From assembly GCA_934317005.1 (NCBI GenBank), contig CAKREB010000010.1:1-64000 (forward strand): a stretch of 64,000 nt of DNA, given 5' to 3'. The notes under the pieces were generated by a model, which saw only the letters and a program-made list of their open reading frames with translations, had not been told where the DNA came from and did not search any database. Each line of letters begins with the position of its first letter. Within the stretch, counting starts at the first letter, position 1. Origin of the DNA: an uncultured Lachnospiraceae bacterium. Its GTDB lineage: Bacteria > Bacillota > Clostridia > Lachnospirales > Lachnospiraceae. The position numbers and the translations under genes are program-made. Positions 54,807-64,000 of this stretch are shown one piece after another.

Positions 54807-55535
54807 TTATCCCTCATTTACTGCTGCCTGCACTGCATGACAGATTCGCTCATAGACAAGGTTGCATATTTCTACCGATGTCATCCCTTTATAGTCATCA
54901 TAATACAACGGTTTTAAATAAAACACTTTTGTTTCCACTCTGCGTAACGACCACAGATCAAACACCTTCCATGAATCCACAAGTGCCACCGGTACGATTG
55001 GTGCTTTTGCCTTCATCGCACTTTTAAAGCTTCCCGGCTTAAATGGATCTACATAGTTTCTGTTTCTATGACAATATCCACCGGATGGAAAAATGATAAA
55101 TTTTCTTCCTTCCCGCACTTCTTTGGAAACCTCACGTATCACTCCTGCTGCCTGACGCAGATCATTCAATTTCAAACGTTTTCCCTGTACCAGATCAATA
55201 AACTGTTTTACAAGAGGCGTATGCGATTTTGCATCATCCATCACAATAGAGCAAGGCTTTTCATGAGAAAGCATAATCCCTAATGCATCGTATTTTCCCT
55301 GATGGTTGGCAAACATCACGTAACCGCCTTCTTTTGGAAGATTCTCCATCCCGTATGCCTTTGTCTGAATCCTTCCTCTATGATTCATCAACTGTATCAC
55401 ATGCTGATCATAAGCATAACGAAATTCCTCAGAGTATTTTTCCGTATGTTTTGCATAATACCCCATTGTCGGAATCATCCAAATCCTATGTACATTTGCT
55501 AAGATCACATAAAAAAAACGTATCAATCTGTTCAC
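54807..55535 (-). CDS. 1-acyl-glycerol-3-phosphate acyltransferase (PlsC family)
   Basis: A 242-residue membrane-associated acyltransferase. NHQGKYDALGI carries the HX4D motif and FPSGGY the second motif (a variant of EGTR), with APIVPVALVDSWKVF later. Start GTG after AAGGA. It lies 3 bp from the sensor gene and may share its transcript, an odd partner for sugar sensing. Confidence 0.85.
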   Translation of the reverse strand: MNRLIRFFYVILANVHRIWMIPTMGYYAKHTEKYSEEFRYAYDQHVIQLMNHRGRIQTKAYGMENLPKEGGYVMFANHQGKYDALGIMLSHEKPCSIVMDDAKSHTPLVKQFIDLVQGKRLKLNDLRQAAGVIREVSKEVREGRKFIIFPSGGYCHRNRNYVDPFKPGSFKSAMKAKAPIVPVALVDSWKVFDLWSLRRVETKVFYLKPLYYDDYKGMTSVEICNLVYERICHAVQAAVNEG

Positions 55536-55580
55536 CTTATCCTTCTATTTTAATCTTCTTTGCCTAAAAAGCCAACTATA

Positions 55581-55609
55581 AATGTATCACACAATCCCTG
55601 TTTTTACAA
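55581..55609 (-). promoter_or_regulatory. Promoter of the acyltransferase/sugar-sensor unit
   Basis: TTGTAA, 17 bases, TACATT on the minus strand, about 45 bp before the acyltransferase start. Confidence 0.5.
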
Positions 55610-55637
55610 GTTCTGAGCCCGGCAAAATGTACCGACA

Positions 55638-55666
55638 TTGAATTCCTTTTAAAAACATACTATAAT
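55638..55666 (+). promoter_or_regulatory. rqcH promoter
   Basis: TTGAAT, 17 bases, TATAAT, about 45 bp before the rqcH ATG; close to consensus. Confidence 0.7.
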
Positions 55667-55710
55667 AGGATGCGAAAACGAACAAAGGATTGGAAAGGAA
55701 CCGATATATT

Positions 55711-57498
55711 ATGGCATTTGATGGAATTGTGATTGCCGGACTTGTTTCTGAACTAAAAAAAGAACTGACCGGTGGAAGAATCACAAAAATCGCACAGACA
55801 GAAGCTGACAAGCTTCTTTTAACAATAAAAAGCAGCACTACAGATGGGGATGGCAAAACACTGCGCACACAAAACCGCCTTGTAATCTCTGTAAACCCCA
55901 GTCTGCCACTGATCTACCTGACAAAAGAAAATCAGAATGCTCCGCTTCAGGCACCGACCTTTTGTATGGTACTGCGCAAGCATTTAAACAACTGTAAGAT
56001 TCAATCCATCGAACAGATTGGTTTAGAGCGTGTCATCTGTTTTCATCTGGAACACTTAAATGAAATGGGGGATTATTGTCAGAAAAAGCTCTATATCGAG
56101 TTGATGGGAAAACACAGTAATATTATCTTCTGCGATGAAGATGATAAAATAATCGACAGCATCAAGCATATCTCTGCTTTAATCAGTTCTGTCAGAGAAG
56201 TACTTCCGGGAAGGGATTACTTTATTCCAAATACACAGGAGAAGTATGATCCCTACACGATTTCAAAGGAGGACTTTATTCAGGTTATCCTCAAAAAGCC
56301 GTTGCCACTGGACAAGGCACTTTACCGTTCTCTTACCGGGTTTAGCAGTGTCATGGCAAATGAACTTTTATACCGTGCTTCCCTGTCAGATCATAACACA
56401 GCAGATGAATTAAGCGAAATGGAACGACTCCATCTCTACCGCAATTTTACAGAGCTTATGCAGACAATACAGGAAGAAGCTTTTTCTCCGGTTGTCATTT
56501 ATAAAGAGGACACTCCGGTTGAGTTTTCCAGCGTTTCTCTGACCGAATATCAGGACAGTCCAAATTATCGAACAGAACATTCCGAAAGCATCAGTACCAT
56601 GCTGTACCAATATTACCACACAAAGGAAATACTCGGCCGCATTCATCAAAAATCGGCTGACCTGCGAAAGATCACCCAGACTGCACTGGAACGCAGCCAG
56701 AAAAAGTATGATCTGCAGCTTAGACAGCTAAAGGATACCGAAAAGCGGGATAAATACAAGGTATATGGAGAACTTCTGACCACATACGGCTATGAATTAA
56801 AGGGTGGTGAAAAAAGCCTTACATGTGACAACTACTATACAAACTCTGAAATTACGATTCCTTTGGATGAAACAAAAAGCGCCGTAGATAATGCAAAACG
56901 CTATTTTGAAAAATACGGTAAATTAAAGAGGACTTATGAGGCTTTGACAGAACAGATTCAGGAAACACAGGAAGAGATCGAACATCTAAACTCCATCAGT
57001 AATTCGCTGGATATGGCACGTTATGAAGAAGACCTTACCGCCATCCGCAGAGAGCTTAGTGAATCCGGCTACATGAAACGTCATCCTATAAAGGGCAAAA
57101 AGACACAGAAGCGCTCTGAAAAAAGTAAACCGCTTCACTATATTTCTTCTGATGGTTTTCATATGTATGTTGGCAAAAACAACTATCAGAATGATGAGCT
57201 TACTTTTAAGATTGCTACCGGAAATGATTGGTGGTTCCATGCGAAGCAGAATGCCGGCTCGCACGTTATCGTAAAGACAGAGGGCAAAGAGCTTCCCGAC
57301 CGGACATTTGAAGAAGCTGCCCGACTTGCAGCACACTATTCCAAAGCAAGCGGTCAGGAAAAGGCAGAAATTGATTATATTCAAAAAAAGCATATCAAAA
57401 AACCAAATGGTGCTAAACCGGGATTTGTCGTATATTATACGAACTACTCTATGACTATTCCGACTGACATTACAGGTATCTGTGAACTAGACGACTAA
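55711..57498 (+). CDS. rqcH: Rqc2-like protein RqcH (NFACT family)
   Basis: A 595-residue protein that tags stalled nascent chains with alanine on the 50S subunit. NFACT-N domain from MAFDGIVIAGLVSELKKEL, with FCMVLRKHLNNCKI; helix-hairpin-helix middle; a long coiled coil (about 280-440); NFACT-R domain near the end (NDWWFHAKQNAGSHVIVK, GAKPGFVVYYTNYSM). Once annotated as fibronectin-binding protein. I start at the conserved ATG at 55711. Confidence 0.95.
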   Translation: MAFDGIVIAGLVSELKKELTGGRITKIAQTEADKLLLTIKSSTTDGDGKTLRTQNRLVISVNPSLPLIYLTKENQNAPLQAPTFCMVLRKHLNNCKIQSIEQIGLERVICFHLEHLNEMGDYCQKKLYIELMGKHSNIIFCDEDDKIIDSIKHISALISSVREVLPGRDYFIPNTQEKYDPYTISKEDFIQVILKKPLPLDKALYRSLTGFSSVMANELLYRASLSDHNTADELSEMERLHLYRNFTELMQTIQEEAFSPVVIYKEDTPVEFSSVSLTEYQDSPNYRTEHSESISTMLYQYYHTKEILGRIHQKSADLRKITQTALERSQKKYDLQLRQLKDTEKRDKYKVYGELLTTYGYELKGGEKSLTCDNYYTNSEITIPLDETKSAVDNAKRYFEKYGKLKRTYEALTEQIQETQEEIEHLNSISNSLDMARYEEDLTAIRRELSESGYMKRHPIKGKKTQKRSEKSKPLHYISSDGFHMYVGKNNYQNDELTFKIATGNDWWFHAKQNAGSHVIVKTEGKELPDRTFEEAARLAAHYSKASGQEKAEIDYIQKKHIKKPNGAKPGFVVYYTNYSMTIPTDITGICELDD

Positions 57499-57540
57499 AC
57501 AATATGAAAAGAATTTTTTAACGGGCAAAGGAGGAATTTC

Positions 57541-58386
57541 ATGTTACTTTCTGATAACCACGTACACACAAACTTTTCTTCTGACAGTGACACACCGATG
57601 GAAGCTATGCTCTTACAGGCGCAAAAAATCGGGCTTTCTTCCATCTGCTTTACCGATCACATCGACTACGGATTTCCTGCCGAAAAGTATCATATGGATT
57701 TCGTATTTCCGATGGAGGACTACTTTGCTAAGGTTTCTAAGCTTTCCAAACAGTTTCCGTCACTTCCTATCCGAACCGGTGTCGAGCTTGGACTTAAAGA
57801 AGACATCCTTCCTCTCGCTGTATCACTGACTGACAAACATGACTTTGACTTTGTGATCGGGTCAACCCATCTTGTTGACAATATTGATCCCTACTATGAA
57901 GAATATTGGGATGCATACGGAGAAGAGGGCGGCATACAACACTATTATGAAGTCACCTATGAAAATATCTGCAACACCTTTGACTTTGATGTATATGGAC
58001 ATATTGATTATGTCATCCGCTATTGCCCTACCATCAAAAAATCCCGCAAGGCAGGGCAGATCAACGAAGCTTTTTATCAAAGCAGTATGCAAAAGAACAA
58101 AGAATTGATCGATGAAATCTTACTAACACTCATCCAAAAAAATCGTGGAATCGAGATTAATACCGGTGGCTTAAAGTATGGTCTGGGACATCCAAATCCA
58201 AATGAGGATATTCTCAAACGCTATCATACGCTTGGCGGAACAATCGTTACTGTTGGTTCTGATGCTCATGAAACAAAATATCTGGGATATTGCTTTGATA
58301 AGCTTCCTTCCCTGCTTTGGAACTGCGGTTTTCGCTCTTACTTTGAATTTCACAAAAGAAAAGCGGTTCCGATTCCTCTTTCTTAG
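57541..58386 (+). CDS. Histidinol-phosphatase, PHP family
   Basis: A 281-residue metal-dependent PHP phosphatase of the HisK type. DNHVHTNFSSDSDTPMEAML, FTDHIDYGFP, RTGVELGLKED, IGSTHLVDN and TVGSDAHETKYLG give the metal ligands. SD GGAGG seven bases before the ATG; 40 bp after rqcH. No other his gene is in the window. Confidence 0.9.
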   Translation: MLLSDNHVHTNFSSDSDTPMEAMLLQAQKIGLSSICFTDHIDYGFPAEKYHMDFVFPMEDYFAKVSKLSKQFPSLPIRTGVELGLKEDILPLAVSLTDKHDFDFVIGSTHLVDNIDPYYEEYWDAYGEEGGIQHYYEVTYENICNTFDFDVYGHIDYVIRYCPTIKKSRKAGQINEAFYQSSMQKNKELIDEILLTLIQKNRGIEINTGGLKYGLGHPNPNEDILKRYHTLGGTIVTVGSDAHETKYLGYCFDKLPSLLWNCGFRSYFEFHKRKAVPIPLS

Positions 58387-58450
58387 CCTTTTTAGAAAAT
58401 AGGAACTTGCTCGTACAGTAGTAAAATACCAGCGTCTGTGGTGCTCTTTT

Positions 58451-59626
58451 TTACGGAATATCCTTCTTATTAAGCTTTAGGTATTCATCTGAGAATTGCC
58501 GCAGTTGCTCTACCAAATAGGACAAACGCTGCACGAAATACTGCATTTGTTCCATTGTATTTTCTACTCCTAATGAGATTCGGATGGTTCCACGCGCCCA
58601 TTCTTCGGAAAGTCCAATTTCCTGTAATACATGCGAAACACCTTTTTCTGAGGATGAGCATGCTGAACCGCCCGAAACGCAGATTCCTTCCAGATCTAGT
58701 AAAATGATCAATGACTCTCCTTCCAGATAACGAAAGCTTACATTGACATTATTGTCTAAGCGGTTCTGTTGCGAACCATTTATCCTGCAGTATGGAATTT
58801 TTTGTGCAATCTGTTCTATCAGAAAGTCACGCATTGCGCACAAATGCGCATGACGCTCTTTTGCCTGATTCATCCCTATCGCAATTGCTTTTCCCATGCC
58901 CACGATTCCGGCAACATTTTCCGTTCCTGCCCTCCTTCCCCTCTCCTGTCCTCCTCCATGCATAAAGGAAGGTAAGCCAACTCCTCTTCTGACGTAAAGA
59001 AAACCAACACCTTTCGGCCCCTGAAATTTATGACTGCTGACACTTAACATATCGATTTTCATAGCCTTCACATCTATATTCTCATGCAAATATGCCTGCA
59101 CCGCATCCGTATGAAATAAAATATTATGCTGCCCTGCCAGCGTACCAATCTCCTGAATCGGTTCAATGGTGCCAATCTCATTATTAGCAAACATTATGCT
59201 GATCAAAATCGTATCCGGACGTATAGCTTCTTTTATCTGATCTACTAAAACCTTTCCGGATGAATCTACCGGCAGATACGTAACCGAAAATCCTCTTTTT
59301 TCCAAATATTCGCAAGTTCTTAAAATCGCATGATGCTCGATACCGGAAGTAATAATATGTTTTCCTTTTTCATATAAGCCTTCGGCTGCTCCTATCAATG
59401 CCCAATTATCCGCTTCCGTTCCACCACTGGTAAAATATATCTCATCCGGATATGCCCGAATGCTTTCTGCCGCCTTTTGACGCACTTTTTCAATCATTTC
59501 CCGCGTATCTTCGCTAAAGGTATACACTCCGGAAGGATTTGCATACACTTCTCCCATATAAGGTTCCATTTCCTTTGTCACTTCCGGATGCACAGCCGTC
59601 GTCGCTGCATGATCAAGATATAACAT
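58451..59626 (-). CDS. Cysteine desulfurase (NifS/IscS family)
   Basis: A 391-residue PLP enzyme removing sulfur from cysteine. LYLDHAATTAVHPEVTKEM, TSGGTEADNWALIGAA, SSHKFQGPKGVGFLYVRRGV (PLP Lys), GGGQERGRRAGTENVAGIVG and SGGSACSSSEKG with the catalytic Cys. The ATG at 59626 follows GGGAGG by nine bases. No iscU or thiI is adjacent. Confidence 0.95.
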   Translation of the reverse strand: MLYLDHAATTAVHPEVTKEMEPYMGEVYANPSGVYTFSEDTREMIEKVRQKAAESIRAYPDEIYFTSGGTEADNWALIGAAEGLYEKGKHIITSGIEHHAILRTCEYLEKRGFSVTYLPVDSSGKVLVDQIKEAIRPDTILISIMFANNEIGTIEPIQEIGTLAGQHNILFHTDAVQAYLHENIDVKAMKIDMLSVSSHKFQGPKGVGFLYVRRGVGLPSFMHGGGQERGRRAGTENVAGIVGMGKAIAIGMNQAKERHAHLCAMRDFLIEQIAQKIPYCRINGSQQNRLDNNVNVSFRYLEGESLIILLDLEGICVSGGSACSSSEKGVSHVLQEIGLSEEWARGTIRISLGVENTMEQMQYFVQRLSYLVEQLRQFSDEYLKLNKKDIP

Positions 59627-59953
59627 TACTGTATTCCTCCCAGTTATTTGATTTCTTTCGTTACTGCCACGCATGATACATTAGCGGTAAACGCATTCTT
59701 TCATAAGAACATTATATGAAAATATCCTGTCATGGTTCCTGCGCTTATTTTCCGTGTTGCATTTGCAAAGTCATAATAGCTTACCTGCCGTAAGGTGTTA
59801 ACCCCTTTATATGACAGGCTTTCACCATTTTCTTTCATATTCTTCTGATTTGTGCATAGCATAAGAGTATAACTAGAATATGCATAGGAAACAGATTACA
59901 TTTGTTTCCTCTAAGGATTAGAAACTTTTGTCCTCTAAGAAATGGAGACTGCC
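59627..59953. other. Divergent intergenic region with a hairpin
   Basis: A 327-bp gap with no gene. It carries CTTAC-CTGCC-GTAAG near 59,800, the 7-bp hairpin GGAAACA/TGTTTCC at 59887-59909, and the repeat TCCTCTAAG twice near 59,907 and 59,930. A TATAAT for the minus-strand desulfurase lies near 59,715 without a clear -35 box. Confidence 0.4.
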
Positions 59954-61498
59954 ATGAAAACACTCCAAAATAAATTAGTACAGGGAACGCTCCTTTTGAC
60001 GCTTGCCGGATTTATCACCAGAGTAATCGGTTTTGTATATCGCATCTTTCTGGCAGATATTTTAGGCACCAGACTTCTTGGCATCTATCAGCTTGTCTTT
60101 CCGGTCTATGGGATTTGTTTTACCATATATGGTGCCGGCATCCAGACTGCCATATCGCAGTTAATTGCCGCAAATGTAAGCGACTCTGTCCATGAAAAAG
60201 AAAAAAGGGATGCCTCTATTTTGAAATGGGGACTCTTTCTGTCACTGCTTCTTTCCAGTACACTTACTCTTTGCATTTACTTTTTTGCAAAGCCTATCGC
60301 AACTTACTTATTATTAGAAGCCTCCTGTAGCCCTTATCTGAAAATTCTATGTATCCTTTTTCCCTTTTGTGGTACCTCTGCCTGTATTAATGGCTATTTT
60401 TATGGAAAAAAAGAGGCAAAGGTTCCGGCTGCTACCCAGATTGTTGAACAGCTTATCCGTGTAGCTTCCGTCACCTTGTTGTGCCTTGCTTTTTCAGCTA
60501 CAGGAGATTTTGGCTGCCGCCTTGCCATCTTAGGACTGGTTCTCGGAGAAGTCGCCTCCTGCCTTTATAACTGCTTTAAACTCTATCAGTCAATAACCGG
60601 GCCAAAGCTTCCTTCGCTTTCTACCTCACATTTTCTGACAAACCGTTCCAACCCCCCCATATTGTCTTCCCTTATTTTCCTTGCCTTTACACTTACTACT
60701 ACCAAATTAATCATTTCTATTCTACATAGTGTAGAAGCCGTGTTTATCCCTGCCGCCCTAAAAAAATATGGCTGCAGTGCGCAGGATGCCCTTAGCATCT
60801 ATGGCATCCTCTCCGGAATTACACTGCCATTTATCCTTTTCCCCTCGACGATCACCAATTCCTTTGCCGTTATGCTTCTGCCCGCGATTGCTCAGGCTGA
60901 TGCCAGAAAAGATACAAAAAAAATCCAGACATATGTTACATTGTCTGGAAAATACAGCCTTTTTATCGGTTATCTGTTTACCTGCATCTTTTTTCTGTTC
61001 GGAAAGGAATTTGGCATTCTTCTTTTTCACAATGAAAATGCCGGCATGTACATTTATATCCTTTCCTGGCTCTGTCCGTTTCTCTACCTTTCTACGACCT
61101 TTACCAGTATCATCAACGGTCTTGGGAAAACACAACTGACCTTTTTGATCACAGCAATCAGCCTTTTGATCAAGATCTGCTTTCTTTTGTTTTTCGTTCC
61201 GCAATATGGCATCCGTGCGTATCTGATCGGTACACTGATCAGCCAGATCACAATGACACTGCTGGAAACGTTCTACCTAAGAAGCTACGTTGTGCTCTCT
61301 CTCCGGAAGTTTTTGCTTATCCCCGGAATTTGTCTTGGACTTACAGGGATGCTGTGTAAAAAATTGTATCTTTTTCTTCCTGTCCACAAAAGCGTACTCT
61401 CCTCTACGCTGTGTCTGGCAACTGCATGCCTTTTACTATGCAGCTTCTATCTGTTTACCCTGCTAAAAACAAACTGCATACAAAAAAGTGACTTCTAG
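59954..61498 (+). CDS. SpoVB/MurJ-type lipid flippase
   Basis: A 514-residue multi-pass MOP-family membrane protein: LVQGTLLLTLAGFITRVIGFVYRIFLADILGTRLLGIYQLVFPVYG at the start, then INGYFYGKKEAKVPAATQIVEQLIRV and FLFGKEFGILLFHNENAG. SpoVB-type members move lipid II or related wall precursors, often in sporulating species. I start at the ATG at 59954, six bases after GGAG; an earlier ATG four codons back overlaps that SD. Confidence 0.88.
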   Translation: MKTLQNKLVQGTLLLTLAGFITRVIGFVYRIFLADILGTRLLGIYQLVFPVYGICFTIYGAGIQTAISQLIAANVSDSVHEKEKRDASILKWGLFLSLLLSSTLTLCIYFFAKPIATYLLLEASCSPYLKILCILFPFCGTSACINGYFYGKKEAKVPAATQIVEQLIRVASVTLLCLAFSATGDFGCRLAILGLVLGEVASCLYNCFKLYQSITGPKLPSLSTSHFLTNRSNPPILSSLIFLAFTLTTTKLIISILHSVEAVFIPAALKKYGCSAQDALSIYGILSGITLPFILFPSTITNSFAVMLLPAIAQADARKDTKKIQTYVTLSGKYSLFIGYLFTCIFFLFGKEFGILLFHNENAGMYIYILSWLCPFLYLSTTFTSIINGLGKTQLTFLITAISLLIKICFLLFFVPQYGIRAYLIGTLISQITMTLLETFYLRSYVVLSLRKFLLIPGICLGLTGMLCKKLYLFLPVHKSVLSSTLCLATACLLLCSFYLFTLLKTNCIQKSDF

Positions 61499-61544
61499 GA
61501 AGCTTTTACTCCCAATCGTATGGGGTATTCTGATAAACATAATA

Positions 61545-61628
61545 ATTTTATATAATTTCATATAAAATTGCATCTAAAACACTTTATTTGTAGTATCTGT
61601 TAGAAACATATTGGCGTATTTTACGCCA
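61545..61628. repeat. Inverted repeats between the flippase and prophage remnant
   Basis: Two palindromes: ATTTTATAT/ATATAAAAT (61545-61568) and TGGCGTA-TTT-TACGCCA (61612-61628), the latter just after the integrase stop. They could be integrase-binding or attachment-site sequences; no T run makes the second a clear terminator. Confidence 0.4.
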
Positions 61629-61631
61629 CAA

Positions 61632-62717
61632 TTACACCGCATTTTTAGAAAAATCAATAACATTATTCTTTTTTGATACAATCCTCTCAATATCATCACT
61701 TGCTTTTTCTTCTGTCACATGAGTGTATAAATCCATCGTCATTTGCAAAGATGCATGACCTAAATATGATTGAACGACTTTCGGTTGCACGCCAGCTTCA
61801 AAGCATCTAGTAGCAAAAGTGTGTCTAAAAGTATGTCCGCTAAAGTTTTCCAATTCTTCATCTTTCGACTTAGACAGATTTATCAATTTCACTATACTTT
61901 TTATAGCATCTGAATATATTTGAGAATTTAATGGTGTGTTAAACTGCGTAACAAATAAATAATTATTCTGCTCTTTTGGATTCTTATGTTTGATTGCATT
62001 TTTCTGAATGATCTGTTTTTCAAGATATCTTCTACATTCGCTATTGATTGGAACTTTTCTATAACTCTGTTTCGTCTTTGGCGGTTCTACATGAAAATTT
62101 TTACATTCTTCATTAAGATATTTTTGATATACCAATGTCTTATTCACATTTATAAAATTATTTTCCAAATCAATATCATTTTTGGTCAATGCAAAAAGTT
62201 CTCCCGGCCTTAATCCTGTATTTACTGCAACATTGAATAAATTATCATAAAATAACCCAGCACACGCTTCAAAAAATAAATCTTGTTCATAAATACTAAG
62301 ACTTCTTGCTTTAATTACTTTATCTGCTCTTAGCCTTGCCCCTTTCGCTGGATTTTTAATCATCAATTCGTCTTCTATTGCTCTTTGGAACATATCAACT
62401 AAAATAACCTTTATTTTATTCTGTCGTTCATACCCGTATCCTTTATCAGATGCAATATCAATAAGTTCCTGGATATTGCTTTTTATCAATGAATTTATCT
62501 TGCGGTTTCCAAGAAAAGGTGATATATTTTTATTGTAAATGTGAGTGTATTCCCTAAGAGTATTCGGGCGTACACTTTTTTTCTTATATACATCTATCCA
62601 TCTTTCAAACCAATCGTCAAGTTTTATTTCGCTTCTGATACTTGTATATGTTTCATTTTCCGCAATAGCCGTTGCAAGCTTTTTTCTTAAGTCTGAAAGT
62701 TTCTTCCCATGTCTCAA
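61632..62717 (-). pseudogene. Tyrosine integrase lacking its N-terminal domain
   Basis: A 361-codon frame of a Tn916/phage-type integrase. The core-binding region starts near KKLSDLRKKLATAIAEN; catalytic residues are present: Arg in VNTGLRPGELFAL, HTFRHTFATRCFEAG, and GHASLQMTMDLYTHV with the Tyr. The N-terminal arm-binding domain (about 60 residues in Tn916 Int) is missing; upstream codons belong to the tape-measure gene in another frame. The only in-frame start is a TTG without SD, so it is probably not expressed. Confidence 0.8.
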
Positions 62718-64000
62718 AAAATGAATTTAAACCAGTAGAAAGATTTTCCCCGAAAGATTTCCATTTAAAATTCTTTGCAAATTCATCTACTGCATACATA
62801 GATGTATTAATAGCCGCCGCAATAGTTTTTCCAGTATTCTCAAACAGTTTTTTTCCTTTGCTTCCCGTAAACATTCCATTTAAAAATGATGCTAATCCAG
62901 AACCGAAATCTTTTGCCTTATTATATATTTCATTCCATGGAATGCTTTCCATCGCTTTAGACAGTGCGTCAGCAATAGTACCTCCTAATTTTTCCAAAGA
63001 ATCTATATCACTCTTAAAACTCTTCAGAACACTATCTTGCGCAGTCCATTTTCCACCAGCACCATCCAATCCGCTTAAGTCTGTGCTTCCATTTGTTCCT
63101 TTTCCATCACTCTTATTACTATTAGCACTGGATGTAGTCAAATTATTTAGTTTATCAAATCCCTGCAATTGCTTATTAAACTTCTTCTGCGCTTCTGCTG
63201 CTTTATCCGTTGCTTCTGCTGTCTTTACCGCACTATCAGCTGCATTTTCCAAATCATCAGAATAATCTTGAACTACCCCTCCGCCACTTTCATATTTCCA
63301 ACCAAATATCTTTCCTAGAGCATTAGAAATAATCGTTGCAAAGTCAATCACTTGTCCCATGATTGAATTAATTGCCTTTACAACCGGCTTTAATGCGTTA
63401 ATAAAATCTGTTCCAATAATCGCTCCAAGCTGTTGAAAGTTTTGCTTTAATATACGTGTTTGATTTGCCCATGTATCAGATGTTCTTGCAAAATCTCCTT
63501 GCGCAACATTCGTTTGAGAAATTATATATTTATAGCGCAACATCGTTTTTTCAGCCTGTGACATAGATTTCATATCAGCATCTACACCTTGCTTATGCGC
63601 CCACTCTTCAAGCGTAGCTTGTGTAAGATCAATTCCGTATTTTCTCAACGGTTGTGTTGTTCCGGTAAACACAGATTGCAAGCTTTTTGCAACATCTTCC
63701 TGTTCTACATTATAGAAAGAAGCCATATCTGCCGCAAGTTTTGTTAATTCAACAGACATCCCTGACATTTTTTTCTGAGAAAACCCCACAGCAGTTCCCA
63801 TAGCCTGAAATCTACCAGCTATTTGTTTTGCTGTAAGTTCTGACATTCCAAAATTCTGTATAGATGTTTTTGAAAGTTTTTCAATTCCTTTAGAATATTT
63901 TCCAAAAGCAACATCCACCACATTTTGTACTTCTGTTAAATCAGATGCTAGATCTATAGATGATTTCAAACTAGAAAATGCAGTTTTTAAAGCTCTTACA
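62653..64000 (-). pseudogene. Phage tape-measure protein fragment
   Basis: An open frame running off the right edge and continuing past 63969 (ALKTAFSSLKSSIDLASDL). Conserved phage tail strings include SSIDLASDLTEVQNVVDVAFG, MSELTAKQIAGRFQAMG, TQPLRKYGIDLTQATLEEWA and WANQTRILKQNFQQLGAIIGT. It ends prematurely: after LNSFFET the sequence shifts into integrase DNA, giving a short foreign tail and stop at 62653. Normal tape-measure proteins are much longer, so the 3' part is deleted. Confidence 0.8.

Noticed and set aside
61632..62717. Active integrative element of Tn916 type
   Set aside because: No excisionase or conjugation genes are present and the integrase lacks its N-terminus and a start codon with SD.
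1..64000. tRNA, rRNA genes and CRISPR arrays
   Set aside because: I saw no cloverleaf, rRNA or regularly spaced repeat sequence while reading; a tRNAscan or CRISPR search would settle it.

Overview
The window looks like a chromosomal segment of a low-to-moderate G+C Gram-positive anaerobe of the class Clostridia, most likely Lachnospiraceae. This rests on content and family type: Shine-Dalgarno (SD) sequences of the AGGAGG type, SpoVB- and SleB-type proteins, ribitol teichoic acid genes, a Zn-free RqcH/NFACT protein, an FMN riboswitch before ribDE-BA-H, YesM/YesN-type two-component genes and an AP2-domain protein. I recognised no tRNA, rRNA or CRISPR array.

Bases 1-13,300 hold a minus-strand cell-surface polysaccharide operon. 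From promoter to distal end it runs: DegT-type aminotransferase, initiating sugar-phosphate transferase, GT2-GT4 fusion, GT4, EpsG-type polymerase, TupA-like ATP-grasp enzyme, EctB-like aminotransferase, Wzx flippase, O-acetyltransferase and a UDP-glucuronate 4-epimerase that runs off the left edge. Its middle is visibly more AT-rich than its ends, as expected of a variable capsule/EPS cassette. An IS110-family element sits between the flippase and the acetyltransferase and has separated the latter from its ribosome-binding site. Upstream is a leader of about 535 nt with several hairpins.

Bases 13,800-33,100 are mainly housekeeping: tsf/rpsB, a chemotaxis receptor, thrC, a SleB-type hydrolase, an AP2/degenerate-HNH protein, YqeG, the riboflavin operon, a NUDIX protein, queH, cvpA, dapB-dapA, a CobO-like ATP:corrinoid adenosyltransferase, a tandem-OB single-strand DNA-binding protein and typA.

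Bases 33,100-48,200 (minus strand) carry asnB, deoB, a dihydrouridine synthase, a lipid kinase, queA, then tarJ-tarI-leuD-leuC-tarL-like, a ThyX-like protein and an L,D-transpeptidase. The ribitol teichoic acid genes are interrupted by the leucine genes leuCD.

Bases 48,200-61,500 carry nadA, a five-gene unit (acyltransferase, anchored sugar-binding sensor, histidine kinase, AraC-type regulator, sugar-binding lipoprotein) with no transporter permease or ATPase beside it, then rqcH, a PHP-type histidinol phosphatase, a cysteine desulfurase and a SpoVB-type flippase.

The right end (61,600-64,000) is a decayed prophage. A tape-measure gene runs directly into an integrase that has lost its N-terminus, which looks like an internal deletion junction.

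The strongest leads for new biology are the EctB-like/TupA-like pair in the polysaccharide operon, the AP2-HNH-AP2 protein, the IS110 element with its candidate bridge RNA and reconstructable empty site, and the structured leaders before the EPS operon and nadA.
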